A DNA stretch of 64,000 nucleotides from contig JABWDB010000032.1 of assembly GCA_019614645.1 (NCBI GenBank), positions 893,501 to 957,500 on the forward strand, in the 5' to 3' direction. The notes beneath the pieces are model-generated. The model searched no databases and was not told the DNA's origin. It saw nothing but the letters and a program-made list of their open reading frames with translations. The position numbers and the translations under genes were made by a program. The number at the start of each line of letters is the position of its first letter. Position 1 is the stretch's first letter. Below, piece by piece: positions 27,001 to 41,600 of the stretch. This stretch comes from Stratiolaelaps scimitus. Lineage: Eukaryota; Arthropoda; Arachnida; Mesostigmata; Laelapidae.

Positions 27001-30000
27001 CCTAAAAAGGTTAAGTGCTGAGGCCAGGTCAGATAAGGGATGATCAGCTGAGGGTCAGCTCGAAAAAGAGGAGAAAAATGAGTGACATCTATGGTATGAT
27101 TATTACTTCACGTTCGAATCCACACATGTGGCAATGCTGCAAAAGCAAATATAAGCAAAGCCACACTTTTGCCAAGGCCTCGTCATGGCCTCGCGTACGA
27201 TGACTAACAAATATCTCGCTTATTATTTAACCGAATGGACTCATCAAATGTGATCGGATTCCCTCATGTGCAGTTGCTTGTTAGCCATTTGAATAACTCG
27301 TACGTACGTATTTTACGTACGTACGATTCCTCAGGAGGCAAGATATGTTTTGAACAAAGCTTTCCAGAAGCTAGAAAGTTTTGCGCCATTTGTTTTTTGG
27401 GATTGATCAACGAAACTCAGAAGCGCGCTAACTTGCTCGACATTTTCCTATGTAAAAATATTCCCTACCATTGCTGCGCCAATTATGGCACACTTGAGCT
27501 CTGGCACACTTAAGTCAGCCGTCAACGAGTTGTGCCAACGGATCAACCGTGTTGGTGAGGAGAAAAGTGTATGTGTAACCAATGAATTTCGATCGGTTTC
27601 ATCGATTTTTGGCCTTTTTTTTAATTCACCTCGACTATCCGAGACAATGATACAGTTACGTGAGGTAACCCGTAATAGCCAAGTGTGTGCACTACCCGTT
27701 TGCCCCGAAATGCCGAATGCTTGATAGCCACTCGTAGCATAAAACACGCTCGTATCGCAACACGTGGCCAGCTCAACGCCGACCCGTTTCGACAAAATGC
27801 AGCTGCCGTTCATGTTCAACCTTGGGATTGTCGACCCACTCAACGTAAAATAGTTGATCTGTTTACGAAATGAGTCAAGCTAGCGAAGTCCGTCGCCCAT
27901 TTTCTTATTGACTATAATTCGCGCAACATGGTCGAACCAAACCAAAACTGAAACACTGACTCTGCACCACGATAGCGTTGTTCCTCTTCGTTCGTTGAAG
28001 TTCTCGTTCGGTATCATGGAGCCAACGTAACAAAATGGATCTCTCTCTCTATATATCGTGTCAATATGCACGTTCGTTGTAATAATCTATTATTATCAAC
28101 GTTGCACACGCTGACGGCAAAGTAAGAAGCGTACGTATTTCCCGTTGTTCGATTAGGCGAAGCATCTCCGCTTGCCCGCTGAGCGAAACGGACGCAAGTC
28201 GTGCGTGAAAGAGGCCGATCTTGTAAATTTGTAAATCAATTGCCGACACCAGGGTGGCGCCGCAGGGTGAGTGGGGCCGGCCACGCTGATCTCATCGTCC
28301 CACGATGGTGGTGGCCCGCAAGGGAGAAAGCGATATAGCGGATATCAGCAAGGCCGTCGGCTCGGCGATTCCCCGCGTCTTATCCAAGTAGCACTACCCT
28401 ATCCGTCCTGTTCGGAGATCCGTACCGCGTCTAACCACATAACTATGCACGGAAGAGCACGATGGCCCCTTTGCACGCGAGGTGCGCGCTGCCTTCGGGG
28501 TCGAGCACTTGCTAGCTGTTTATCGTGCGCGGGCTCCGCCGGGGTTGAACACAGGTTTGACGCCGATGCGTCCACAGCGGAAACATGCAATGATGTTTAG
28601 GGGAGTTGTTGTTCTTGTTGTTGTTGCTAGTTTTTGAAGCTGGCGCTTTTTTGGTCGGATGCGTTCGGGTGTTTTTTTGGTTTTGGTTTTCTATCGAAGG
28701 GATTTCGGTTTCGTAGGGTGGTCAAAAAGGCGTTGTGCAATTCCTCTTTTTGGAAAATGTGACCTGTACATTTTGTGTCTGCTTTTGTTAACTCGGCAAC
28801 AACTCCGGCTACCCGTAGGGTAGACCCCTTGGCGAATTAAAAAGTGCTCACCAAAGTACACCTGAGCGATCTGCGTTTACCCATTGTCGAAACACCTTTT
28901 GCAGAGCGACTTTTGGCATAAAACCCCGTGGAATATATATATATATATATATACACATGTACATATGTAGGTGGCCAGTCAACCTGGCCGAATTCATGGA
29001 GATTGGAAGGTGTCTCTGGTGGTGACCGTGCGTTTAAAGAAAATTTCCTCCTCTAAAAAAAAAAAGTCAGCCTAATAAGAACACCACTCCTCCAGATCAT
29101 CGGCGTTGAAAAGCCAGTTTCAGACCCTAGAAGGCGGATGTCGAAGTTTTTGGATGTGGTCACTCCTATTCATGCCACAGCGGCGTATACGCATGCAGCG
29201 TTCCTTCTCATAACTCTGGTCCATATCTGCTCCCTATGACATGAAGGTCTTGGTACTCATTGATCGCGGTGTACGTTCGAAATCTTGCAAAAGGTAAAGG
29301 TAAAGGTTTATTGGTTTATTGAAGGAGCTGCAATTTTACAATACTTAAGAACAAATTGTGTTGTACACCAGCAACTGCCCGCTACTGATTTTCACTTATA
29401 GTGATATCACTTCAAATCGTGTTCACGTACAAATGTATCCCGACATGCAATCAATCGTTGAGAATACGTGAAAACGTGTTGTTTTTTTGAAACCAATTTT
29501 CTCATATCACGCGAGGGTCATTGCGGTATACATTTTTTGACAAAAAATACGAAAGTCATTACACAGAATACTATATTGCGATACAAGATAAGAACTTGAG
29601 CATTGTAAATATCGCAGTTCGATAAAACCCATAAATCTCTAGCCTTCATATGCAAATCGTTATCATCGTGATCATATGGTGTTATCGATAACTTGATAAT
29701 TATTAATTATTCAATAAATAATTAAAACGGTTCAAAGTGTTATGCAAAAAATACAACTGTCATCCGTCTACGTTCGGTACTCTTTTCTGCTGCTTTCTGA
29801 ATCCTCTGAAGGATCTCCTCTGAATTATCTGAGTACGGCTCCATGCCTAATCTGTTCCGAGATGACTTCTATAATGATAACCCTTCGGATAGTGCTGCGC
29901 CTTCTCAGTTTTTCATGTTTATCAATGGGGGAGAGGTAGATCACATGATTTGTCGAACCACCGCTGTCGTGGTGCGCAATCGGGAGAGACGGACGTAGGT

Positions 30001-31589
30001 GCACGTTCACGGCGGGGTTCACCCCCCCCCCAATATCGTGAACGCTAAATCCTGGCTGAGAGTCAGACCCCCGAAAATCCTATTAGATCACAGGATTGCT
30101 TAGGTGCCCTTCGTTGACTTTTCTTTCCTCCACTTTCAGAACGTATCTTCTTCTCGGACGGAAATTTACGCAAGATTCAGAGTTGTGAGCTGAGCGGGGC
30201 CGACGTACGCGATGTGGTGACAATTGGAATTGAGACGTTAGGTGGCCTTGTGGTGGATTCCCAGGCACGAAAACTTTACTGGACGGACGCAGGTCCACAT
30301 CAGCCACGCGTCGAAGCCGCTGAACTGGATGGCTCGCATAGGCGCGTGCTGCTCTGGCATCAGGAGATGGACTCTCCGAGATCTATCACAATCTATCCCG
30401 AGAGAGGGTAAGTTAGACTATAAAGGGGAGGTAAGTTAGACTCCCTCACTCCCCCCAGCTCCCCCCCAGCTCCCGCTCCTCCCCTCAGGGGAGGGTAAGT
30501 TAGACTATAATATATATATATATATCATCGTAATTATGTCACATATACATATATATATATATATATAATATGTGTTACAATGATAGTCTAACACTAATTG
30601 CATTAGTAACGGGAGAACTGTCAACAGAGTGCGTGAGGTTATCAAGTCGCAGTGTGTAATTTAATTCAGTTAAATATAGAATGCCACTAGCAGGACCATG
30701 ATAGAATATGACAAATATAATAATGCTGTCATGGTTGTGGACGTGCCATTTCGTTTAATGGGCCACGTGTACGGCAGTATTAGCGAGTGCCCGTATCCGT
30801 ACACCAGCCACAGAGAGTAAGCGGCGGCGTTAAGCCAAATAGGTGGCCTTTTAATGTTAGTCCATTGAAGCCGAGCCACGTCATGGCTCGTAGACCATGA
30901 AGCAGATGGCGTAGACCATGGCGATCGCGCTAATCTCCAAAGACCGGTCACCGTAGCACTAGCCAAGCTTCCGGGTGTTAGTCAGTACCTCTGTTCTCGT
31001 TCGCTTCTTGTTATTTTCGCTGCTCCCAAATAAATAACCAACGCTGCAGTTGCGCCATAGGCTATGGACGGACGAGACGCGTCAACGTCGGTGTGAGATG
31101 CCGGCAGGGCAGGGTGGTGGTGGCTCGTGCCACATATCGTATACTGCCTGAACTAATTGATAGATTGATAAAGTACTAATAATTAGTGACGCTATAAGCG
31201 GACTCCGTATGTATTTAGCCCACCCCTCTCTCTCTCTCTGACCATCGTCCACCCTCTAGGATGGTTGGCATACATGATTGGCCACCGCAGACTCTCTGCA
31301 GGCGGTTCCGTTGCATGGACACATGATTCGACGCATAGACTTGAAGTCCCCAGGCTGTCAGGCAGCTCTGACCGAATGGCACGTACCTCCCGGTTAATTG
31401 GAGAAAGTTTACCCTCTGCCGTTTTGGTGATTGGCTCGATGAACAATAATTAGTCGCGCTTTGCACCTATTCGTATATGGCGACAAGGGCTAGCACAGTA
31501 CGAATTCATTAAAAAAAACGTAATAACAATCAAAGCGTATGCTCGTGCTTGAAGAGTCAATTGAACAGGCATTCAACAGTAGAGGTTTC

Positions 31590-31631
<42 letters not shown>

Positions 31632-34600
31632 TATTTCGAGTGTACTTTTGTTTATACCTTCTCTAGGTGGATATTTTGGACCGATTGGGGGAATCAACCG
31701 CGGGTAGACCGTGCTGATGCAGACGGTCAAAATCACAAGAATCTGATCAGTGGAAAGCTTGGCTGGCCTCACTGTATCGCTGTGGATAAGCAAGCAGGAC
31801 GACTCGTCTGGGCAGACGCCAAGACACATGTACGTAATCAGGCTCACTTATCTTGAGTAGAAATTAACGTCGACAATTTCAGCCTTGCCCCTACAGGTTT
31901 GCACGTTATGGGCAGGAATCATTTGTTCCGTTTGTTCTATGAGCCAAAGTGACTCATATTTATACAACTTTTCTAATTGCTTTGCTGGTTTATACACATA
32001 TTTATTTTCAATAATTTATATAATTTGGCCAACTATTTGCTTAACAAAAATGTGGGCATTTTTTGTTCTTCAAAAACATCGGGGCAAACATTTTCCCTAA
32101 AGATGGACTCTGGCCAACCAAACCACGATCTTGTGTCATTTGCAGTTTAGTCCCAGCTGTTCAAACCCCGCAGAAACGTATGCCTCAAGCTCATATGCAC
32201 ATATAACCGTATAGTTTGAAAATAGTCCACTTTAGCTAAAATCACTTTTGCCAGGTAATAGCAGTAGTAGTTGTAGTACGATTTGACGAGGGGATCCCAG
32301 TTAATTTATCGCGTAACACCTTGCACACGAGATCCCACGTCGTTGATCACAGACTCGGTAATCCACGGCTCATGAAAGCCGTTTATAGGGTTGAGAATAT
32401 GATGAAATACATGGACAGTGGAGAACGTATACATATACTCAGCTGAAGCTTAATATTAAACTAATCATTTGAGCGAGCATGAGCGGTTGAATATTGAGAG
32501 AGTATGCTAATAGTGTGACCGGCTCACATCGTGCGGAACAAAGTGCTACGTACCTGAATTTCCGGGCTCATTTTTGTATTCGACTCCAGTTGTGGCACTG
32601 CCAAGCCTGCGCTTCGTTTCTCGAAATCCAACATTTTTTTGGCCTCCCTCATATCCGCACTTGTTTGCACCCGTAACAAATGTCCGGCATGTTTCACAAC
32701 GATCTACTAACGTTGTGTACGTTGTTATTGATCTCCGTTATTGAGCATGCGATGAAACGGTTGCCCTTCCCTGGCTTCCGCTAACGATATAACGTACCTT
32801 AAGCTATAGCCATCATTAATGAGCGTCTCGCATGTGTGAATTTGCATTGCAGACATTGGAGAGCATCGACCTCGACGGCAATGACCGTAAGGTGCTGCTC
32901 AAAGATCTTCCGTACCCATACGGCGTGACGGTATGGAATGGACGGCTATTTTGGACCGATTGGCAAACGCGAGCCATCCACGAAGCGTCTCAGCCGAAAG
33001 AGAAATTGAAGGGTAACCTCGTCTCGATCATGGACATTCACTACTTCGACCTCGAGCAAAAAGGTGTGAAAATATCCTCACACACACACACACAGAGAGA
33101 GAGGCACCCACATCCGAAGTTTTGCCTAGCATACGGCGCAAGTTTGTTGCGTATTATTTCAAAGTATGATTTGTCTTATTGTTACATACATAGATACAAT
33201 CATTGACGAAGTTGGAGACAGCTGGGGTGGCCCCAGGCCGAGGCCTGAGGTTATAGTCACCCCCACAATTACCCCACGGCTGAGTCTCTGGCTGTAAAAA
33301 GGCAGAGGCCGCAGGTTCGAATCCCGTTGCGTGACATATAAGAGAACTCAAGCATTCTATGCAGTTCCTTTAACAAATCAATAAAGCCTTACCTTACCTT
33401 ACCTTACCCATTGGCCGGGATTGCTTCGTTTCCTCTGCACAGCGAGGAAAGGCGCTGAAGACGAAACGACCCTGGGCGCTTGTCCCCGGTGGCGCGGATC
33501 CTCCTGTGGTATACCCTTCCGGGTGTACTGGGCAGGTGGCACTGCCATCGAAGCATTGGCTGGCTGTTGTTCGCCTGTTCTTTTTGATTCCTCCCAAGCC
33601 ACCCCACCGAACTCCTCAAGTCGACCTCAATTTTACTCGGACATTTCCTGCGCCGACTCCATTCTGACTTTGTCGATGCATCTCGCTCACTATCGTCCGC
33701 CTCAGTCCAACATTGGATGTCGACGGTACGCAGTCCCACAGTGGTTAAACTGCGCCGTCACAATGTTCGGCCGCAAATCGAATCACTATGGAGGCTCGCC
33801 ATGTCCTTTACCCGCCTCCCCCAGATTTCCTGCTTGCAGTGACCGTGCCTGTGTGGCAGTGGTCTGCCGAGAAAAAAACGTCGTCATGTCCTGAGCCGTC
33901 TTTGGGGCCACGAGGGGGTCCAGGTGGCCGTGCGGATGTGCGAACGGACTCTTCCTGCCCTCGACCAGCTGCCCTACCTCGCTGTAGAGACTGCGCAAAG
34001 AAATCGACGAAGTAAAGCGGCCAACGGCGACATCCTTCGGGTCCAGCTGTCAAATGACGAAGAGGAAGATGAAGCGGGCAGAAGCAACGAAAAAGCGAAC
34101 GGCATCTAGTATATAGTGGTGGACGTCGGGCAGAAGCGGCTTAAGAAGGATAGAGAAGGCGAGCGAGCAAGTGAGGAAGCACACGGAGAACGAGACCCCG
34201 AGAACGTTTCTTGGTTGTCAAGGTAAATTTGGTCGGTGCCGTTAACTAATGAACGTCTCTTGGGCGCCCGAGCCTCGGCTAGCCCAGTAACGGAGGCGGC
34301 GGCGGCGGCGGCGGCGGCGTCGTCTTGCCAGAGTGGTCGTTAGTGGCCTTAGCTGCACCACCACTACCACCACCAATAGCAGCCGTAGCGGAAGCAAGCG
34401 CGTTGGATTGCCAAAGCCCGCCGTTGTCCAAGTGACGTCACACAGTTCGTAAAGCGGATGAAAGGGGTCCGGGGGTGAGGACTGTCGAGAGAGAGAGAGA
34501 TAGACAGGGAGAGAGAGAGGCGGTTCTGGAAGGGCGGACGAACCGGTCGACGGGGGATTCAAGGGGTGCGTGGCTGGCGCAAAAAAAACGAGGGCAATGA

Positions 34601-35688
34601 CGGAAGGAAAGCGCACGAACTGCTCTCCCCTTGGTGGGGGCCTTCTTTCGCCAGCGCTGCCAGAGGCAGACACACTCCCTTGTAGTCTAAAAAGCAAAAG
34701 CAGCTTAGGAAGCTGAAAGACGGCGAAACTGCGAAGAAGAAATTGGAAACAAGAGAGCAGCTCGAACGTCGGCGGCTACGACGACAACTACTGCTGTATG
34801 GCTTTTGCCGATCGCCACGGAGCTCCCGCGCAATGACTACTGCCAGGAGGGATACGGGGGCTCTCGTAGACCCGAAGAGCCGCCTGCGACGGCGAGAAAC
34901 TGCCACCACCACAGACCTGGAGACCGAGCAGGGAAGGCTGGAAGGCGCACGGAACTCCAGACTCGGCATTCATCGACCGCTGCTGAGGCTTGACTGGGAC
35001 GACCTCGCTCGAATGATAAATCGCTTGATTCTCTGTATGAGGGACTCGTGTAGGGACAGGAACAGCACCTTGAGGTTTCTATGTCGATGTGTTCGTTGTC
35101 TGGTTATCTCCACGAGATTTTTCGTTGAAGCGTGGTCATGGCGTGCGCTCGAAGCGTGCACCACGTCGCAACGTGCGGTAGACAAACCTCGCGTTGATGG
35201 AGGCGATTCCAGAGCTCGAGTTCCTCTACTGGGTCCAGTCAGAGCAGATGGATAAACCTCAACGATGCGGTGAAACCGTGCTTGTCAACGATGATCGATA
35301 CGTATACGCATTTACCGATGTATAACGGATGTTACATATTATTAGTTATGTTAAGAAGACGGCAATCATAACGTATACCGCTAATCATGTACCTATCCGA
35401 GGAAATGTGTTAGTGTCAGAATGGCACCTTGTACACATATCTACCTGTCCTCACTCTTGGACCTACCCGAGGCGATGATGTGTTGGATTGATACGGCCAA
35501 TGTATTCAATGTGACGTGTTGTATACACGGGGATCTAATAACTTTCCAGTTATGCTCGCTCGCTCGTCGCTAAAGGTGAAGAGCTGAGGCCTGTCAGATA
35601 GGGGAGACTCAGCTGAGGCCTGTCAGCTCGAAAAAACATTTACTTATGCTCGTTTCATCGGCAACACTGTTTCCGCCTTCATGTAAGT

Positions 35689-35725
<37 letters not shown>

Positions 35726-38643
35726 CTCGTGCCGTTGCCCACGGGCCGTTGTCGTTCGTATTCCAGATACAAATCAATGCTCAAAGAAAAATGGAGGCTG
35801 CTCGCACCTGTGTTTGTCATCGCCCCGCGGCATCTCCTGTCAATGTCCGACGGGTATTGAGATTCAGGAGGACGGCAGAACTTGTGATCCCCGTGAGTAT
35901 TTCATTCATTGATACCGCTTTAAGCAATGCGAAAATATGATGATGAACGGGCGAATGCAACTTCGTTTTGTTTCTGTACGGCGTTATAGTAAAAAGTAGT
36001 AATTATTTAGGTGTTAAGAAAAGAGAAGTGATTGCTGTATTGGTCAGCTGCTTTGATAGAAGGTATAGCCGAAAGAGGGATACACGTACAATGTAGGGAA
36101 TTTATACACAAGTTAGTAGATAATATATATATATATATATAATCAGAGGTAAACAGTAGTGTCCGGTGGCGTGGTGCATTCGTATGCGCCTTGCAATCGG
36201 AGAAGCCGGACGGAGCTGCGCGGGTTCGATCCCCACCGTTGCACATTTGCATTTGAAGGGGTTGTCCGTCTTACGAAGCAGTGCTAAAAGAACATTACAC
36301 CATAGCTTTAAAGGACATAGAAGGCTAAGAGTTAGTGATTACCGCGATAGTGGACGTTAAATTTTTAAGGCTGAGAGTCAGCCCGAAAACTTTAGACAGA
36401 GGTGAACAATATCTATATAATTATATCTAATATACACAATTTTCGGACACAATTTTTTTTGTGGCAAAGGAGGATATATTCTTCACAGACATCAGCAGAG
36501 ACATTCCAATATCCATAAAAGTGGGCCAATCGAGTGCAGGGATTGGCGTGGCATGACAAACGTCTTTTACCTGCTGAAACCAAACGTCCTTTACCGCCCC
36601 CAGGATCTTCTCCCCAAAGGTTTCGTCCAGGAAGGGTCACGGCATATATGAGTACGCTCGGCTCAATACCTTGCCACCGGTTTCCAGTTACTGTAGAGCA
36701 AGATTTCATTCGAAGGTTATTTGGCCTTAATCAATTTCCATATGGGTGGTGGTGTTTTTTTATGAGAGCTGCGAGCTGATAGTCCTTCACACGTGGTTAC
36801 AGTTCCCGGCCACATGTTATTGCTGTGATGGTTAGCGTCGCCGTCACGACCTGTGCATTTTGCGCTTATATGCCTGGGAGTCGAGGCTCTTTTTGCACGT
36901 GGTTACGGCTGGCACTGACTATCATAGCACACACGGGATAACGTAGCAAAGAAATACTATTTATTTTTATAGAGCAACTCCTTTGACCCTCAGCACGGGC
37001 CGGCCCTCACGTCCAGAGCGAATTGACTCAGGCGAATATGTAATATAATATTATGATTTATCTCGCCAAACATGTACAAACGTAGGTGTATGAGTGTACA
37101 ATACAATGGGCAAACTTTGCCCGACGTCAGCTAGCACTTTGTTGAAACATTTCCTTTCTGTTGCGCGATCGGAGCAGTGTTCGCGGTGGATGGTGAATGA
37201 TGAAGCTTTTTCGTTTCGTGGGAATATGCGAATTTATTATAGAACAGGAGATCCCGTCGGATGAGCACTTAGTAGCTCTGTGAGTAGACGCGTTTACAGC
37301 AGCTTATGATATTGCACGAACATAATTATACTGGTGTCTGTAACGAAAGAAAAAAAATGATCTGCTTCATTAACGAACTTTCACTTTCTGCTGAAGCCTA
37401 TTAATTAAAGCCGGGCAAACGATCGTATGCGTTTAATAAATAGATATTGAGAAATTTCATATTGATGGCAATTTTGAAATATCTCTCACGCTGCTTACAG
37501 ATTCCAACTAATAACAACTGATATGGAAAAAAAAATATAATAAACTGATCATCATTCATTACACAGCCATTATAATAACAGTATAATGATGTTCACAAAT
37601 ATCATGTTGCTGTGCAACACAACAACGACAAGGAGACCCAGTAATTAACGGGTACTTATCCGGGGACCCAGTAATTAATTAAAGTAAACAAAAAAAAAAG
37701 GGGAAAAGTTCGGACTGCCCGAAATAAATGGAAATCCATCAGTGTATCTGCTCGGTGGGGGATGTCCGCTGCCCAGGACTTCCCTTGCATTGTAGGCGTA
37801 CACGATCTTCGCAGGTTCACACTTGCTGATATAATGGCTATTGCTTATCCCTTACCGTGGCGCCTTTTACGGCTAAGTGGTCTGTGGCTGTCAAAAATAG
37901 GCTCAGGGCACAGGTTGGCGAGTCCTCCGCCCCGGTGACGACAAATATAAGAGAACTTAGGCACGGTAAAAAAAAAACAACAGACATCAGTACCTCTAAT
38001 TAGCCAATCAAACCTTTAACCTTAGTTCCAGCGGCGTTACTTCTTTTTGCCAACCGCGAGTACCTGCACACCATCTCAATGGACACTCCTGACCGCACCG
38101 ACGTATTTCTACCTGTCACCGATATCCAGGACGCCGTCGCCCTCGACTTTGACTACGAGAACAAGAAGTTCTACTTTACCGACGTCAAGCTCGACGTTAT
38201 CAGGTTGGTTTTGCGTTTCGATTCGGCCTGGGGGACAATGGTGACGCTGCAGCGGACGATGATGATGACAACGACGACGACAGCGGAACTTTTGCGAAAC
38301 GCTATCGCTATTGACAATGCTGTGTTCGCTTCAGAGCAACGTGACCATTTATCTGTCAGTGTGCTGTTGTCGTCGCCATGCAGACGTGAATATCAGAGGG
38401 ACGAGTTCGGCTAAGTCTATCGACGGTCCCGCTGCTAGCGAATCCGTAGGCTTGTATGTGTGTGTGTGAGCCCTGATGCCTCCAGTCAAGAAGCATCGGT
38501 TTAGAACAACTTGACTTTCACCAAGGTCGATCGTTTCGACTAATATATATATATGTATATATATGTGTGTGTATCTATATATATATATATATATATGTGT
38601 GTGTATCTATATATATATATATATATGTGTGTGTATCTATATA

Positions 38644-38684
<41 letters not shown>

Positions 38685-41600
38685 ATATATTATAGGCTAT
38701 TCTAGACGTGCACGTCAGGAGAACGCTGGATAAAGGAGGTTGGCAGTAAGGAGAGACTGAGATGACACAGGGGAGAAGAGAGCGGAAAGTCGACAAGAAC
38801 AAAGATACTCCTGAAGGTGATTCGGAGATACATGATATTCCTGTGCAGTGTTCACTTATAGCCGCTGCGCTCAGGAGGCGGGACGACGCCCTTCGGATAT
38901 TCCTATTTCGCCCGGCTAACGGCAAGGGCAGGATGTAGCTTTGGCAGGTCGTGTACAATACACGTTTGAGAGCCGGAATAAAAGTTCGAAGAAGGCTTGC
39001 GAGACTGAGAAAATTGACCTTCGGGGGGAAATTGAAAGAGAGACCTTTTTTTTGTATAACAAGGAACAGAACACAGATTGAAAAAATGGGTGTACAGCGT
39101 TAGCTCTTTATGCGGCAGAGGGGATTGCGTATGTATCCCATGTATATGTTTGTGGTTGGGTGAGGTTCCGGTGTTTGATTAGTATGGGCGGGCGTATAGG
39201 TAAAAATCACGCCGAAGTAACGCTTTCTGTGGTCCGGGGATAACTGGGTGATGGACATCACTGCTTTTAGTGGACCTAGCAATCGGCCACACTCTCGGGG
39301 AAAAACTATTTGTGTGAAGCTCGGGGTTAGTGCGTATGCATTTTTCAGTGTGTTCCAAAACAAAAAAGAAAAAAAAATTGGTAAAAATCAAACGACAGGG
39401 TAACCATTAAATTGATCTAATCTATCGCCTGACGTTAATTCAGTAATCTCGTGCGTTGAGGTGACGCGTATGAGGCGATGGTAACGAGGCTCTCGAGCGA
39501 ACGGATCCTTACTATACTAATAGTTGCTTAGGCATTGTGAAAATTGCAGTCCCTTTAATAATATAGAAAATGTACCGTCACGTTTTATGCTAATAATATT
39601 CTATTTTCTAAATTAACACAGAAACGCAATATTTAGTAAATATCGGTATAACTGCATTATATATAATCGAAATATACGCGGTAATCCGTGACGCAGTCCA
39701 GGACTTAATAACAGCCAAAGAAAAACGATTTAAAAGGACCGACCCGATCTGAAGGCATTTTTTTTTAATTCAACCCATAAACAGCCGGTGACTTGTGACT
39801 TTTTTGAGTGTTCACTATTTGGTATTACTCTGGGCTGTGCTGCCTCCCGGAACCCGTCTCGTGGCATCGTTGAGCGTCGACGCCATTTTAAATGCCGCAT
39901 ATATTCTATTTGTTATGTCGATGTTTTTAATTTTATATGTATGTCCACCTTTTCCTAATTGTGACCCGCTAAAAATGTGTAGGGACGTCTTCAAAATGTA
40001 GCGTGAAATTTGTGATCAGTGGGCGGGTCATTAGATCCGTGTTTGTTAGAGTGGATGAACGTGTATTGCTCACTAATCTATAATACATCTCTGAGATACG
40101 TGACTTCCGTGTCCTCCCTTGTTCTCACCATTTTCATGTTGTTCGAAACATTGAAATGCACATCACTTTAGGCGGAGCAACCTGAACGGCAGCGACGTGG
40201 AGACCATCGTGAGCTCTGACCTGGCGTCACCGGACGGGCTGGCATACGATTGGATCGCTAAAAACATCTACTGGAGCGACTCAGGACGGAAAACAATTGA
40301 GGTCTGCCGCGCTGACGGATCGTCCCGAAAACTGCTCACCAACCTTGATCTCGACGAACCTCGTGCGCTTGCCTTGTTCCCCGAACGTGGGTGAGTCTCG
40401 CTTCGCCGGTATGGAAAGCTTTCCGAAAGCGGATCCAGCACAGTAAACAGCCGAGGAGTCCACGAGCGACTCCACCTAGGCCTGCCCGGTTCTCCGTTCT
40501 CTGGCCCTTGTATTCTGTCTGTGAGCATAGATTGACTGCTACTCATAATGTCCGTCTTGGGCTATGTTCGCTGGGACAGTTGACGAGGACGATATCGTTG
40601 CGTGTTACCAGGCAATTGAGAAAATCCAACAGACGTAGTTACGAGCGACAGCGACCACAACAGTGACGACAGTAATTAACAACGTAGTTAAGCACGCCAC
40701 AAAATACGACGAAGAGGTTCCACTGTTATTTTCTAATGCAGTATCGTATAGCAGCGAACAGAACGAAGGCGAGAAAACTGGTCAGTGATTATCGCCAGTA
40801 AATAAGTCAGTAATTAGACACGAGATAAATGCTACTAGAACTAAGGTATTAAAAAGAGACTCCCAGCCGCCATCGTAGGCTAAGTATTGCTCGCGTAGTA
40901 GCATCAACGATTCGCCGATAGAATAGAGAGAGAGAGAGAGGATCTATCAGTTTTGTTAGCGTCCGAGCCAGCTAGCTTAGTGAGGGTAACTGTTTTTCAA
41001 GCTGACCCTCAGCAGATCATGCCCTATGTGACAGGCGTTAGCTCTTAACCTTTTAGGTATTACTATGAGAGGACCTGTCGGGGCCACCTTTGCCTAATTC
41101 TCTTCCTTACTCGTACCTGGCAAGACTCCTCAAATAAAGAAAGATGATAAAGAACTCTCCAAAGATTCCCCAAAGCGTCTGACAGGATTTGAACCCAAGC
41201 CACACGTCCCTCCGGTCTAGCAGTCCAAGAAGCCCACTACGAGACCATCGAGGGCACCGCTTCGCGAGGGTAGAACACCTTCGCCAATGCCTTGGCAAAC
41301 ATTTGAGACCCTTGATTTTGAGCAAGGAGGCTCTCATCCAAGCTGTAGCGAATAGCTCGCAGGGACCGTATATATATAACATTTCTGAGGTAAAAGAAGA
41401 AACTCTTCGATAGTGGGGACATCTGACAAGAAACGTACCTTTTTAAGGCCGTACGTACATTTTGCATTTGCTTGGCAAGCCATTACTTAAGGTATTTAGC
41501 GGGCACATTTACTTATTAAGAATAGCGATTTATACAACATCAGAGCCGACAGAACACTAGACTTCTGACTTCGACAACTGGACCCCAGGATGTTTACATT

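Larger units (their letters stand above)
25842..30139 (+). other. LRP4 intron 6
   Basis: 4.3 kb with fragments of families A, B, D and E, a G9 run near 26185, a tight palindrome at 27298-27326, a GC-richer patch at 28240-28560 with open frames on both strands but no recognisable domain, and a short TA array at 28932. No gene is supported. Confidence 0.8.
33064..35766 (+). other. LRP4 intron 9, including a GC-rich core
   Basis: Contains a (CA)n run, a family C element split by a family A SINE (33205-33500), a GC-rich region about 33400-35000 with a GGC triplet array (34289-34318) and a TGACGTCA motif, then a family B fragment (35570-35640) and a TA array (35695-35724) near the acceptor. Confidence 0.8.
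35893..38031 (+). other. LRP4 intron 10
   Basis: 2.1 kb with a TA array (36122-36140), a full family D SINE (36163-36395), a reversed family E copy (36455-36610), AT-rich unique sequence, and a family A SINE (37857-38024) that runs into the exon 11 acceptor. Confidence 0.85.

Noticed and set aside
34743..35255. 170-codon Arg-rich + frame in the GC-rich core of intron 9
   Set aside because: Arg/Ser/Leu-rich frames occur in several phases on both strands here, as expected from GC-rich non-coding DNA.
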